This document shows positions 1-12,300 of a stretch of DNA of 22,668 nt, piece by piece (the stretch's first letter is position 1; each line of letters opens with the position of its first letter). Source of the stretch: Botryllus schlosseri (Eukaryota; Chordata; Ascidiacea; Stolidobranchia; Styelidae); the NCBI GenBank assembly GCA_000444245.1, contig ATSW01084437.1:1-22668 (forward strand), given 5' to 3'. The notes beneath the pieces were generated by a model. The model worked only from the letters and a program-made list of their open reading frames with translations, was not told where the DNA came from and searched no databases. The translations under genes and the position numbers were made by a program.

Positions 1-1
1 C

Positions 2-1951
2 TTGGCAGTCTCAGTTATGGAATTCAATGGAATGGTGAACTTTTACCACAGATTTCTACCGAGTGCTGCGGAAATTATGCAGCCTCTATACAGAGCAACC
101 GCAGGTCGTAAATCCAAGACTCAAACTGTCCAGTGGTCAACAGACATGACCACGGCTTTCAACGCTACTAAGGCTGCTTTAGCCAAGGCCACGCTCTTGG
201 TGCATCCTAAAACAGACGCGCCAACCGCCTTAACAGTAGACGCGTCGGATGTGGCTGTTGGAGGCGTCCTCCAACAGAAGTTGGGGAGTGTTTGGAAGCC
301 GTTAGCCTTCTTCAGCCGTCAACTGAATAATGCTGAAAGAAAGTACAGTGCTTTTGATAGGGAACTGCTGGCGATTCATCTGAGCATCAGAAAATTCCGC
401 TACTTTCTGGAAGGACGTCACTTCACCGTCTACACCGACCATAAACCGTTGACTTTTGCTATGGCGAAGAAATCTGTACCGTGGTCGGCCAGGCAATCCA
501 GACAATTGGCCGCAATCAGTGAGTACACGACCGATATACGGCACGTTTCTGGGAAAAGCAACTCGGTAGCGGACACACTGTCGCGTGCCACCGTCAACGC
601 TATCGACGACGGCCTTGATTTCCAAGCGATGGCACGAGAACAAACGGACCTTGATCTACGCGATACCAGCCTTCAGTTACAGAGGATTCCATTTGACGGT
701 GGGCGGTCCACCTTGCTTTGTGACGTCAGCACTGGGACACCGAGGCCGGTGGTTCCACCATCGTGGCGACGACGGGTTTTCGACGCTGTACACACCTTGT
801 CCCATCCGGGCATTAGGACCACCAAGAATTTGGTAAGCGCCAAGTATGTGTGGAAGGGTCTTGCAAAAGACGTGAACCAGTGGAGCAGGTCTTGCATCGC
901 CTGCCAACAGTCGAAGGTCACCCAACACACGAAAACTGCTCTTGAAACGTTTCGTGTTCCGGAAAGGCGTTTCAGTCATCTGAACATCGACCTCGTAGGC
1001 CCCTTGCCTCACTCGCGGGGATACACGTATCTCCTCACAATTGTCGATAGGTTCACCAGGTGGCCCGAAGCCATACCGATTTCCGACATTTCCGCCGCCG
1101 GATGTGCCCGCGCACTGCTGTATAATTGGGTGGCGAGATTTGGCGTTCCGGCAGATATGTCATCTGACCGAGGGCCTCAGTTCACTTCCAGACTATGGGA
1201 CGCAGTTTGTGAACTTCTTGGCACCAAACTTCACAGGACCACTTCGTACCATCCCCAAGCCAACGGACTGGTGGAACGCTTCCACCGTTCTATGAAGGCT
1301 GCCTTGCGTGCTGGATGCACGCATCCAGGCTGGGTAGACGAGCTACCGTGGGTTTTACTTGGACTTCGAACCACGCCAAAAGCGGACCTAGGGTCGACTT
1401 CGGCGGAGCTTGTGTACGGTGAGACAATAGCAGTGCCAGCAGATTTCATGGCCACGCCTGAGACCGTTACAAACTACAATCCACTGCTTAACCGCCTCCG
1501 AGAAACTGCCGGAAGTTTGCGCCCAACCCCTACCTCGTCTCATGGAAACACATCAGCTCATGTGACTTCGGACTTATCAAACAGTAAATTCGTTTTCGTG
1601 CGAAGAGGCGCACATGGGCACCCGCTGACAAGACCGTATGACGGACCATACGAGGTAATCTCCCCAGGAGAGAAGGTCTTCAGACTGAGGATTGGCTTGC
1701 GCGAAGAACTTGTTTCGGCGGACAGACTCAAGCCAGCCTACATTGACAAAGAGCATCCATTCGTGGCGGCGCAACCACCTACAAGAGGTAGACCGCCCTT
1801 GCGTGATCGTTCGATACCATCTCCAGATCATGAGCAACGATCACCCGAAAGCTCCCAACGTGAACAGGATGACACGACGTATACGCGCAACAAGCAGATG
1901 AAGACTCGCTTCGGAAGAATGATTAACGTGCCCCCTCGATTCCGAGCATGA
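2..1951 (+). mobile_element. Ty3/Gypsy (Metaviridae) retrotransposon, 3' part of pol
   Basis: A long reading frame open at the left window edge matches the distal half of a Ty3/Gypsy polyprotein. In order it shows the end of the reverse transcriptase (VNFYHRFLP-type segment), an RNase H domain (AFFSRQLNNAERKYSAFDRE, then YTDHKPL), an integrase HHCC zinc finger (about residues 265-305), the integrase DDE core (about 325-440, including NGLVERFHR) and a C-terminal integrase tail with a PYDGPYEV motif. The IDLVGPLP and DRFTRWPEAIP style of the integrase recalls the CsRn1-like clade, but that is a family-level guess. Gag, protease and most of the reverse transcriptase lie outside the window. The visible part looks whole, which suggests a fairly young insertion. 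Codon-level sequence is unrelated to the receptor gene downstream. Confidence 0.93.
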
Positions 1952-1981
1952 AAAGGCTAGTCACGATCTGGTGGAGGGTGG

Positions 1982-2264
1982 TGTAGCTGCACATAATACA
2001 CCTACAAACTATATCCAAGCGATCGTGACTCACAAATGTATTACGCTTATTCCTGACGCGTTACCGTTCGAATATTAACATTCTGATACATTCGTACCGC
2101 TCTGACTTGCACGCTCAAAAGGTGCCAGTCAGAGAGCATGTTCATATTATTGTTGTTGTGATTACAGATTGAGTGTAACTGTACTTGTCTGGCGTTCTCA
2201 GTATCGAAATGAGAGTTACGTAGTTAGTTAACTACTCAGTAGGAAACGAGTTCCTACAGTAACA
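1982..2264 (+). repeat. Putative 3' LTR of the Ty3/Gypsy element
   Basis: About 30 bp after the pol frame ends, a purine-rich stretch (GGTGGAGGGTGG) resembling a polypurine tract is followed at once by TGTAG. CTACA at 2254-2258, or AACA at 2261-2264, would close an LTR of about 277-283 bp with TG...CA ends. The partner 5' LTR is outside the window, so the end points and age cannot be tested by comparing LTRs. Position, PPT-like tract and TG/CA ends support the call; the exact right end is inferred. Confidence 0.6.
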
Positions 2265-2495
2265 TTGGTAACCCTAGCATAGCATAGCATAATTCAGAGG
2301 TCGGTCCCAATTGAGCAGACGTCGGACATGAGGTATTTAGGCATCACTCATAATATTAATTCACCACCAATGAAGATTGGAGGACAGTGTTTCAAAATTA
2401 TGCACATCTTCTGCGATGCGCGATTAGCGCGAATAACATACGTCTAGACTCGCTTTGGAATCGTATCAGCATTTATAAATACAGGCAGTTACAAC

Positions 2496-2690
2496 CAGGG
2501 CATGGTATGATATAGAATGGAATGGGAATTTTCCATACTCCATACCCGCCCAATCGTTCCATACCATAGGCTACTCGACAATTTTCAATACCATAGCAAC
2601 ATTCCTCCATACCACATTTGATACTTTTCCATACTATCGCAACTTGCCCAACCTCTCAAGAGATATTCTATTTTTGATATGTGGAAATGT
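2496..2690 (+). repeat. ATGGT-rich dispersed repeat, copy 1
   Basis: The copy begins CAGGGCATGGTATG and continues through degenerate ATGGT/ACCAT units on both strands, giving it a foldback character. A second copy at 4385-4582 in the opposite orientation shares this start. It also shares the downstream segment around TTTTCCATACT and, more weakly, the following 40-50 bp. No target-site duplication or coding capacity was seen. It may be a small non-autonomous transposon with an expanded internal simple repeat; the right boundary is approximate. Confidence 0.6.
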
Positions 2691-4384
2691 TGCGGCGTTT
2701 TTATCCTAATTATCTTGGATGAAATCATCCATTTAAACAGCCCTGATGCAGCAATGATATCCCCAGTTTCGTTATATCATATGTCGTCCGCAATGTATGT
2801 TGCCTAATTATCGAAGACGGGACGTACAATATTTAGGCCTACACACGGTCTTATTTGGAAATCACAACAGAATCCCATGACTCATGACCTGTAAATGTAA
2901 TGTGGTAACGGACTGCTAGAAATAACATCATCTACAAGATTACATAAATCAAAGGTATTGTGAAATTAGAAGATTGGTTCCCAACATTTTTTCTTTATTC
3001 CCCACAACCCGAAATCTATATTCCCACCCTTTAAAATGGCTCCATCCAATAAAATTTGGTTAGATTTGTAAAGACTTGCTATCGGTGAAAGTTGGGACCC
3101 CAGAATCGAACAGCACGGAATGCAATGAATAAGCAGTGAACTGGTAACCGTAAACGCAATGTTGCGTCTCTGTCAAATGCATGTGAAGCCGACAGAAAAA
3201 TAGAGAGGGTTTGAAATATTTCCAAATGTAGCGAGGTAGGAGGTAGCATCAATGGAAAATGAAATTTACACCGTGGCAATGGCAAACAATGCATGCGGGG
3301 CCAGATAAACTTTCCTGCTGTTGGATAGAAGCCGCCATAAGCTACACTTTCGCACGCTACATAACTCAAAAAGAAATAGGCCTATGTCAATTCCTCTGTA
3401 ACGAGTCCGGCTATGCTATAAATTACCGAGTCCCCGATCTCCCTGAATAGGCTACACAATTCACATTCATATGAACTCTTATTATAACGAGTCAGGTGAT
3501 TTCAGTCACACCATTTCGCATGCGACTAAATAACAACGTATATGCGGGAGTTCGCGTGCCGCTGTCCAGTGCCCAGTCGATTGTCGTGAATTGGAGGCAC
3601 TGATAATACGAATTGCTGAATTGCAAATGAGCTAATAGGCCTAAATATTAGGGAAACGATCGGCATTTCATACACACGTGAAATAAACGAGGTTATTATA
3701 TGATTTTTTCTAACAAGTTGGTCCATACCCGACCGGAAAACCCTAAATTACCAACCGGTTCGAAACCACTGCATTAGAATATATCTAAGAATGTAAATTT
3801 GCATCACTACAATCATTTTGGTACAGTGGATCAAATGTCCATTTTTTCCGCCAATCTGTGGGCCACACATCAGATTCATTAGCCAAGATCAGGGTGTCTG
3901 TCTATTCTGTTATCAGAGATAACCAAATTTCATGAAGTTTAATGCGTGTTGGAGGCCGGCATATCGTAATGTCGCTCCAAGACAAGCTACATATTTTTGA
4001 ATTACAATGATGGTTATGTCAAATAGATATTGCGTGATGATCATCCCACCAAAGCGCAGAAAATTATTTCCAAGTTCAGCAAATTGATAAAAATATTCAT
4101 GTAACTATTGCAATCTCAGAATCTACGATTTTAAAACTCCCTTGGTAGTTTACGGAGTGGAAGTCACGATAAGCTAAATGCAAGTTATAGCGCGACAACG
4201 GTCGAATATCATTCGTTTTTATGATATTCAGATTTTATTTTATTTGAATATTCATTATTAACAATATTTTCCTTCATATGCGCGTAGCGCTACTCTGTTG
4301 TCTTCAAATAGATGTCGACCGGGGTGGGTGGGTGATAAATCACAATTTGAGATATGAACATAGGCAGTGAGCGATTTTCTTCAA

Positions 4385-4582
4385 TTTGACAAATCGAAAG
4401 TAGGATTATTGCCATGATTCTGGCGAAACTGCCAAAGTATGGAAAAAGTATGAAAGTATGCAAAGAACATTCCATACCATACTTGGGAAATTTCCATACC
4501 ATACCATACCTGCACTCTTCCATATTCCATACCGAAATTTCGTTCCGTACCATACCATACTTTCATACCATACCATGCCCTG
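4385..4582 (-). repeat. ATGGT-rich dispersed repeat, copy 2 (inverted)
   Basis: This is the reverse-complement partner of the repeat at 2496. Its start, read on the minus strand from 4582, is CAGGGCATGGTATGGTATG. It contains more ATGGT units than copy 1, spread over several clusters, and ends in the same TTTTCCATACTTTGGC-type segment near 4430, with weaker similarity to about 4385. Two copies with common ends in unrelated flanks make this a dispersed family rather than a local microsatellite. Confidence 0.6.
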
Positions 4583-5836
4583 GCTACAAGTAGTGGAACC
4601 GTAATAGCGATCATATGAAAACCATAGACAACCTCACGCAACGGGAATATGACATTCTGTGGCCTGCTTTCACAAGGACCGCCTGCGATACAGCGAGACA
4701 CTTGTGACATTCATAATTGTATTTCCAGCACATCATACGGAAATTAATTTTTCAGTCAACCTTCATCAAGCAATCAAGCTCATCAAGTTATAATTCTACA
4801 AGCGCATATGTATACTGTATATGATTGAGATAAACATAAAATGAGTAGGCCTATACATCGCCCGAAATCGGTGTCGTCAGGATATACTGCGATAAGCGTT
4901 ACAGCTGTGTCCTGCCCATGCATACGTAAGATCAAATGACTCGATATTTTGAAAAGACTGCTGTCGCCTCGTAAGGAGGCTGTGATGAAAAATGCAACCA
5001 CACTGCAAATCACGCTATTCCAATTGACAGTTCTAAGAAGTCAGCCTGCTAAGGCAAGCTCGCATCAAATATTTTGCGTTGCGGAAACGCCATGCAATAT
5101 AAGTGGTAACAGAATATGAACGCCAATTTGAACTTATGGCGAAGCTTGCTTTAGAATTAGATCATTATCAATACTTACGTCTGTCCATAACTAACCTATC
5201 CTACAAAAGTCTTGACAATATTCACATTACTCAGTATTGTTGATTGCCCAGCAGTAAGAAATTAGGCAGCCGATACACATCTTAAAACATAAAGGAGCAC
5301 AGTCACGACAACGGAAGACTTGGAATAAAAATTACAGAACATCTAGGAATCGAGATTTCACATGCAAACATCATATTCGCGCAAGCTACAGTTAAATGTC
5401 CGGCAGCTGAAAACCGCCCGCGAAATTATGTTGCAACTTGTAGAAGAGAGATTGTAAGTAAGCAATCAGTCCGATGCATTTAAGAAATATGATGATATCA
5501 GTAACATATGATATATCTATCTATATGAAATACAGAAATGAGCAACATAAACACAGAAAATTAACGATCCCGTAATAAGTTCTCGTGAATCACGATAAAA
5601 TTTGAAAGAGAGTAATATCGCTGGAGCAAACTCACTTCTCTGCAATTGTAGTTGCGTTCAGGGAATTCCGTCACACACAAACATCAACGTGTCCAGATTA
5701 TATATATCCCCAATCATCTCTGGTTGATGAACACCATTCGAACTTGCATTCATTGGACACGCATACATGCGCGTATTAACTGGACTACCAGCTTTGTCAT
5801 GATATTAATCCGATATGCGAATCATTTGCGGTTACT

Positions 5837-6301
5837 TCATATCGTAACAACTTTACTGATCTCAGAATTAGCAACGCTGACGGTCCCGTAAGACGAGACG
5901 GAATGTTGTCGGCGTTTACCGGTTGCGACTCTGGTGTCCGCGGTAGAGACGGGTTGCGTATTCGACGTCCACAGCCTTTGCTGCGAGATAGGAGAGTCGT
6001 GCGGGCTTACCGAGTTGTCTACTAGTATTTTAGCCCTCGAGTTATTCGAGTTCGAAGACGAATTCGAACTTGTGGTGGCCACCGATAATTTGTCGTGTCC
6101 TGCGCCGTTGACTGTTTGGGCGACGGCTGGAGAAATGCTGGTGCGGGGGCTCATGGTGGTGGGTTTCGTTGCTTGTCTCTGCGATGAGGTTGAGGAATAA
6201 ATGTGTGACCTGTCGTCGAGTTTTCCGCTTCGGATGAGCTGCATCCATCTTCTTCTTACGGAAGGCGGACGCGCGCAGAATACGATGAAAATCCAGAATC
6301 C
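5837..6301 (-). CDS. aGPCR last exon: end of TM7, cytoplasmic tail, stop
   Basis: The exon opens after TTCTTTGCAG in phase 0 with GFWIFIVFCARPP, which completes TM7 (LNAFQ plus GFWIFI). It continues as a tail of about 140 residues rich in Ser, Thr and Asn, with basic patches such as SVRRRW and GKRRQHS that could be phosphorylation sites. It ends ...KVVTI before TGA at 5839-5837; a hydrophobic-x-hydrophobic ending would fit a class II PDZ ligand, which is only an inference. The 3' UTR extent is unknown. Confidence 0.9.
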   Translation of the reverse strand, partial: GFWIFIVFCARPPSVRRRWMQLIRSGKLDDRSHIYSSTSSQRQATKPTTMSPRTSISPAVAQTVNGAGHDKLSVATTSSNSSSNSNNSRAKILVDNSVSPHDSPISQQRLWTSNTQPVSTADTRVATGKRRQHSVSSYGTVSVANSEISKVVTI

Positions 6302-9300
6302 CTGCAAAGAAAATGCGTAGCCATAACAGTCATGAATGCGGTAAAAGCAACGACGGCCAAAGTAGTAAGCGTTGGAACTAAAGATGAACTGACGCTGTAA
6401 ATTTCTACTCAATGCCAACCGCATAAAATAGCGTGTCCCTATGTGTTAAAAGACGCGCAACACGCTCGGATAAGAGGACGCTCTTTATTCATTCCTTGAA
6501 GCTTGAATCAGAACAGGCAAGGGCCATCAATTCTGCCATTGGCAAACAACTGATGATTGGTTCTGTTTGTGCGAAAATTGCCGAGATGACAGATTCCGTG
6601 TCGTTGGTAGGGCTGGGCAAAATGGCGTATACGTGAGTGATTCAATTCTGAATCACGGATTATGCTTCGAGTCGAGTCGAGTATTCGAGTACCACTCATT
6701 ATGAGGCCATAAGAGAGTGCAATATGACAAGGTTCTAATATGTACCTGTTATGCCACCACCAAGAATATAACGCCTGTTATCCATCACATTAACGATACT
6801 TTGGTATTTTTCACCATACCGATTTCATTGCACTATGTGACAATGCCGTGGAATGATTAAGACTTCGTAAATGTGGTATTTCTAGTAACGGTCTTAGCTT
6901 TTTACTGTGTTTTGTATGCTGCGATACGGCCGATCAAGGTTTCAAGGCTACCACAGTGGAAAATAGTATAGTAATTTCAATTCCCGTTGACAAATTAACA
7001 CTCAGTGGCGAAAAGCGTATAATTTCTGTACTCGAGAAAATCATGTTTTAATACTCGAGTCGAATCATTAAAATTAATACTCGATTCAGATTCGAATACT
7101 CGAATCATTGTGCCCAGCTAGTCGCCGGCATAGGCTGTTCACACTTCGTTTGCTGGGCTTGGAGTCGACTTTTATCAAAATGTGCTATAATTCATACCAA
7201 CAGCAGGATTTACGTATCATCCAAAATTAGTACACGAGCAATCAATTATTCGAAAATTGAGGCCGGTGACCTCATATTTGGTGAAACGTTTGTGTTCTTT
7301 CCAATTCTCACTAGTTGCTGACGATTACCCCAAAGAGTGCCAGCCGGAAATATACGGGTTTTTTCCAATATAAATTTATAATTAAATTGTATATTGAAGT
7401 TTTGTACCTCCTTGAGTCTCTTCAATTACAAGTAAGGATTTCAAATACATGCCGGAACTAATCCAACTGTGAAGTATAAAATGAAAGGTCTACAAAGTAC
7501 TCGAGTAGGCTAAGTGTCAAACCGTAGATTCGGTCAACGGGTCCCATACTTTTATCAGGTGATCAGAGGCGAGTACTCTCGCAATGGCATGATGTAGCTT
7601 CGCGAATAACTCAAAATGGCTAACGACACTGTACACAGGTACGATCACCGACGATATAGTCACTTGTCACGATACGTGGCCCATTTCACGCAGTTCCTGT
7701 GACAAGTGCCACCAAAATGGAGTATAATAAAGCAAAGCATCGATCTATATTCCGATCACTTATACAAAGCTTGATCAACGGCTCAGACAGTTGTGCTGAA
7801 TTCAAGACAAAATTCAGTCTTTTCCGAAAATAATAAACTGTTATATAGAAAATAGAGAGTAATGAAATCACGCTGTGCAGTGTACGCACCTGGAAAGCAT
7901 TGAGAATGACGAAAACATACGAAAGTATTCTTCGAAACACGCCGTCTTCGACGGGCTCGACATTGATGAAATACCCGATAATCCACGTCGGGCCGGCGAG
8001 AAGCAGCAACGCCAAAGCGTTAATCACGTGCTGACTTGCCTGCAAAACCAATCTGCATTGTTTACATCTCTCACATTACGCGGTATTGTAACAAGTTAAA
8101 TCGTTCGTTTTGTCAGTAAGCCATATAGCTAACTGGCGCCTCTGGTGGCGATATTGTTATCGTGGCGTGGCTGTCATTTCCGATTCGACTTCGTTGCTTA
8201 ATGCTTATCGAGGGTGCTTTGTGCAATTCAGTTCGATATCCGGATTTGGAATCAGTTAAAAACAAATATAATTCGACGTATTGTGATTTTAACCTAACGC
8301 AGTTTATTGAATTGTGTTGCATTTGATTCGGTAACAGATTTACCCCAGGAATTTGACTGCTGTTAGCCTATATAGCAGCATGGAAATAGAAGTGAACTTC
8401 AGTTGACCGTTAAACTTCTTTCCTACATTGTAAAACTGTGGTTCACATTGACGACGTCTCAAAGATATAACCTGAATAGGTACGTAACGTGATTACAAGT
8501 CAGGTTGCGGTCCAGCGGAGTTGTCAAGCTTCTCGGATAGCACATGGGGGATTATTTAATCAACACACGTTGAGTATAATGTCGTTTGAGTAGATAAAGA
8601 CCAAACTGAACATTAGGCCTACAGTTGTAAGCATCCCGCATCCGCATTTACATACCTTTATATTTTTACCGCTTCTGCGACCAATCCGCCCGACAAGGCC
8701 GCGACCACGTTTGCAAGTAACGTTACGAAGAACAATGGTAAACAGTACGAGGTTCACCATGAGTATGATACACGACGGTATGATAAAAGCGTAAAGCATG
8801 CCCGCCTTCCCAAGCCAGCACCTGTGAATTCGGAAATGCGTTCTACATTTATGAATCCGAAGTGTAGGTTGCAACATTGTACTTACACTGTATTACCGGC
8901 TTCGAATGTGGGATAGATATTCAAGCCTGGCGCAGCTAGATGGATTATGAGCGGAATTAAGGCCAACGCAAATGGAATGAGCCAAGCGACCAGGCCTGCT
9001 TTTAACAGGTACTTGTTGAATGAAACCCGCATCACTCTGACGAACATGATGTACATGTCGACCACCTCCACAGACATCCACGCCATAACGGCGAGGGTGA
9101 AGAAATGCATGAAAAATCCCGACTGAAAACAGAATATTTCGTTATCTTACTGTCGCTCCTATGTGGCACTGGTATCTTTATTTGAAGCAGTGATGTGAAA
9201 TGGGACTCTAGTAGAGGATGAATATTGCTTTCTGTGGTAAACCAGCGCCATCCCATCATATAAAGGTCGATAACGAATACATTCGTGCGACAGCGTAAAG

Positions 9301-12300
9301 CAGAGGTGGTCATTAACGAAGTACTTCTACTTTTCCGGAGAACCCAAGTAGGTCTTACCTACTCGCGTCCTCGAGGCCAAATCTACTTATTGAAACTACT
9401 TTCTACTTCCAATTGCAGTTCTGAGATGCCTTGGAAGTTGCTACTTCCATAGTCGTAATTGAGTATAAATTTACCGCGTTAATTCTACTTCTACTTGAGT
9501 AGCAGAGCTAACTGCTCCGACCATCTCAAAATCATGTACTGGTGTGACCGAACCCTTCATTGTAAAGATTAGGTTGGGAAGGTGCGAGTTTAGACCATCG
9601 TATACGTATGCGCCTATGATACCGCGGTCGTCTAAGGATACTCACCGCGATGCATTGACTTTGGTTGGCTGGTAGCTTGGCGGCGATTCCCAGAACGTAT
9701 GTTATGTATACGCAGCAAAGCGCCATGCAGAAATGAAGCAGGATTCGCTTCGATCTTGATTTTCTAAGCGTTCTAAATGATAGCGAAAATGGGTGTTAAT
9801 GTCTAGTCTGTCTTTATACTGAGGAATAGCCTGGTACTAAATTATTTTTGACGTGCCGGCACGGATATGTTAGAGTTATATTCATAAATTATATTTCCAA
9901 GTTTAACGGATTCTGTCAAAGTTCAGATTGCAATTTCCGCAAAATTCCTTCAATAAATTTAAAATAACAGATTTGGATAAACAATAAAGATCACTGTCAA
10001 ATAGAATGTGTAAATATGGTAACTGAACCACAGTCCACAACCCAATAGTTGATGATAATACTTGATTTACCAACGCGTATAACAGGCCCGCCGCACAACG
10101 TACATTGTCATTGGGCATGCAATAAATGGATAACACCTGACGTCAGAACTGTATGTCAATTCATTATAGTGACACACAGACGAGGATACATTTTGAAATC
10201 GCGCGAAGCATTCATAATAAAACAAAATGCAAAATATATTTAAGGTGAGAGGAGTGGACTGTGATAATGCTGTCAGTATTTCCATATCAGTATATCCTAG
10301 AGCCTAATTAAGATCAGAAAATTTGCGTGCATTCGCGTATCTTTGAAGTGCGGATTAACAAATTTACGAAATTGTGTAGCTACCCGGGTATCGAACGTGT
10401 TACATTCATCAGTTTGTACGCATTATTGAGATTTGCGAACGTGTTATGGGACTGGTGCAACAGGGGGTGGAAATAACGGTAGAAGGCCGAAGCCGTGCTT
10501 TCTTTAATGCTACATAGAGAAGTAGCTCGATTATACATTGAATCTAATGGTTACCTGAATATTGAATATGTGATAATTGTCAGTATCAACCCGGTAATCG
10601 ACAAACCAGCGCCAACATACGATAAGTACTCCAATACTTCGTCCTCGACAGCTTTTTCCACGGTCTTAACACATACAAAGTCAAAATACGATGGCCGTCA
10701 AAACATTGTTCACCGCCTACCATAATAACGGCGAAGCTTGTCAAATGGTTGCACTGACAAGTGACGGTCGCATTCTCGAAGCTCTGCAATACGCAACCCG
10801 ACTCCGACCAGTCGGAAGTGTTGTAATTCCACCAAACGCATTTCGGGCTTCCGGTGAATGAAATCACCTCTTTTGTGCCATTTTCGAGCTGGTTTTCAAC
10901 CACATCGCTGATTAGAAGGTTTAGTCTGAAATGAACGGAAATTAATCAATACTGTGTTGTCGTATTGTGAATTCGCTATATAGCAGTGGTTCTCAACCGC
11001 CGGTCCGCGGACCGGTGCCGGTCCGCGACGACATTCCTGCCGGTCCGCGAGGAATATTACAATTTTATACTTTAATTTCAAGATGCAATGTTGAAGGCTT
11101 GTCCTTTGATAAAATAAATAAAACATCTCTAATTTTAAACTGATTCAAAACTTCGTGAGGTAACATTAGGGCTAGAAACATGTTCGATTTGACTTAAAGT
11201 ACAAGACGTTTCATTTGACGACATGCGAGCGACAAATACAGAATAGATACGAGCTCACTCATGGCTAAACAGCGCAGTTTGATCATTTGTTTTCGATTCC
11301 TTTATTTTGTGCAGGACCGTAACTGGGGCACCCCAAACCGCCCAATTGGAGAGGGGCCGAGCTTGAAGAGGGCCCAAAATTATTTCGCAAATGGATATAA
11401 ATCATAGCGTTTTATTTGAAACTTTTTCCAACATTTTTCAATTTCTTTTCGGGCGTTGCACGATTTAGTGTCCCTCAATGTCTTGCTTATTAGGTGCCCT
11501 TCTCCGAGAAATACGCATGATTTATAGGCATTTCGGCGTCAGCCATTGCCGCACCGCGACGTATCCACACATAATGAAGTTTAGGTTAACATATGGGACT
11601 CCGAAATTTGGGCCTAAAATTCGACCGCGAGAAAAGCGCTTCAGTCGTGAATGATCGAAAATTGTCGCCATCGTCGCGATAAGCTACGTAATCTCTCTGC
11701 TTACGGTGAGTAGAATGGATGTGATCACAAGTACAGGTGAAAACATCCACCCAAGTGTAGGGTCTTGGGGCGAAGCCACCGGAAGTTCGGCTTATCGCCC
11801 AGTGGGGGCCCCAAGATCAACGTTTGGGGGGTGGGCTGACGAAGTGCTTTTTCGGCCCGGATTTGCGGATGGCCGGTATATAGCTGCTGTAATGTGTTTT
11901 CTTGCGGCACGCACTGTATTCGCAATTGCCGGAGTAGCGTCTGGTGGCAGTGGGCAATGAGCAAGGTAGCACGACAAGGTGCTTGGTTCGACTCCGATAC
12001 GCTTCTTCTCTTGATATTGTCGGGCGGTATTGAGTTGGCGGGTTCCGTTCAAACCCTCGGCCTTTGGCGCGAAAGACTGCAAACGACTCTCAGCGGTAGC
12101 ACGTTTATCTGGACAAGGCAATTTTACCTCGACTTGGCAGAGTCACTACCATAAAATCACATGGATGCCATCATGAATATTATTAAATACGATCAAAACA
12201 CTCCCAATGCGACTCTCTAGCATCATATAATTGCCAAAAACGGTTGCATACTTTACATTTTGGCTTCATTTCAATTTTGACAGTTCACCGGTCCGCCAGA

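Larger units (their letters stand above)
2265..5836. other. Intergenic region without a convincing gene
   Basis: This 3.6-kb stretch lies between the retroelement and the 3' end of the receptor gene. Open frames are short, with no recognisable domain or splice-consistent partner. Just after the LTR there is a small AGCAT triplet repeat at about 2278-2291. Two inverted copies of an ATGGT-rich repeat are listed separately. Four of the five exact copies of the palindrome TAGGCCTA in the window fall here (2834, 3377, 3636, 4846). The receptor's 3' UTR should begin just below 5837 on the minus strand, but I found no clear AATAAA-type signal for it close by. Confidence 0.6.

Noticed and set aside
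302-1837. Minus- and plus-strand frames inside the retroelement pol region
   Set aside because: They are shadows of the long pol frame, with no independent domains.
4290-4710. Minus-strand frames rich in WYGM units as a repeat protein
   Set aside because: They are translations of the degenerate ATGGT simple repeat in copy 2 of the dispersed repeat.
5934-6200. Plus-strand 88-codon frame over the receptor tail exon
   Set aside because: It is antisense to the phase-consistent last exon of the receptor and has no recognisable domain.
9903-10285. Minus-strand frames in intron 10 as extra receptor exons
   Set aside because: TM1 joins TM2 directly in frame (phase 2), so no extra exon is needed, and these frames show no family motif.
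11706-12154. Frames inside the 10984-12352 element as a transposase remnant
   Set aside because: No hAT dimerisation or catalytic motif could be recognised, and the frames are short and composition-driven.
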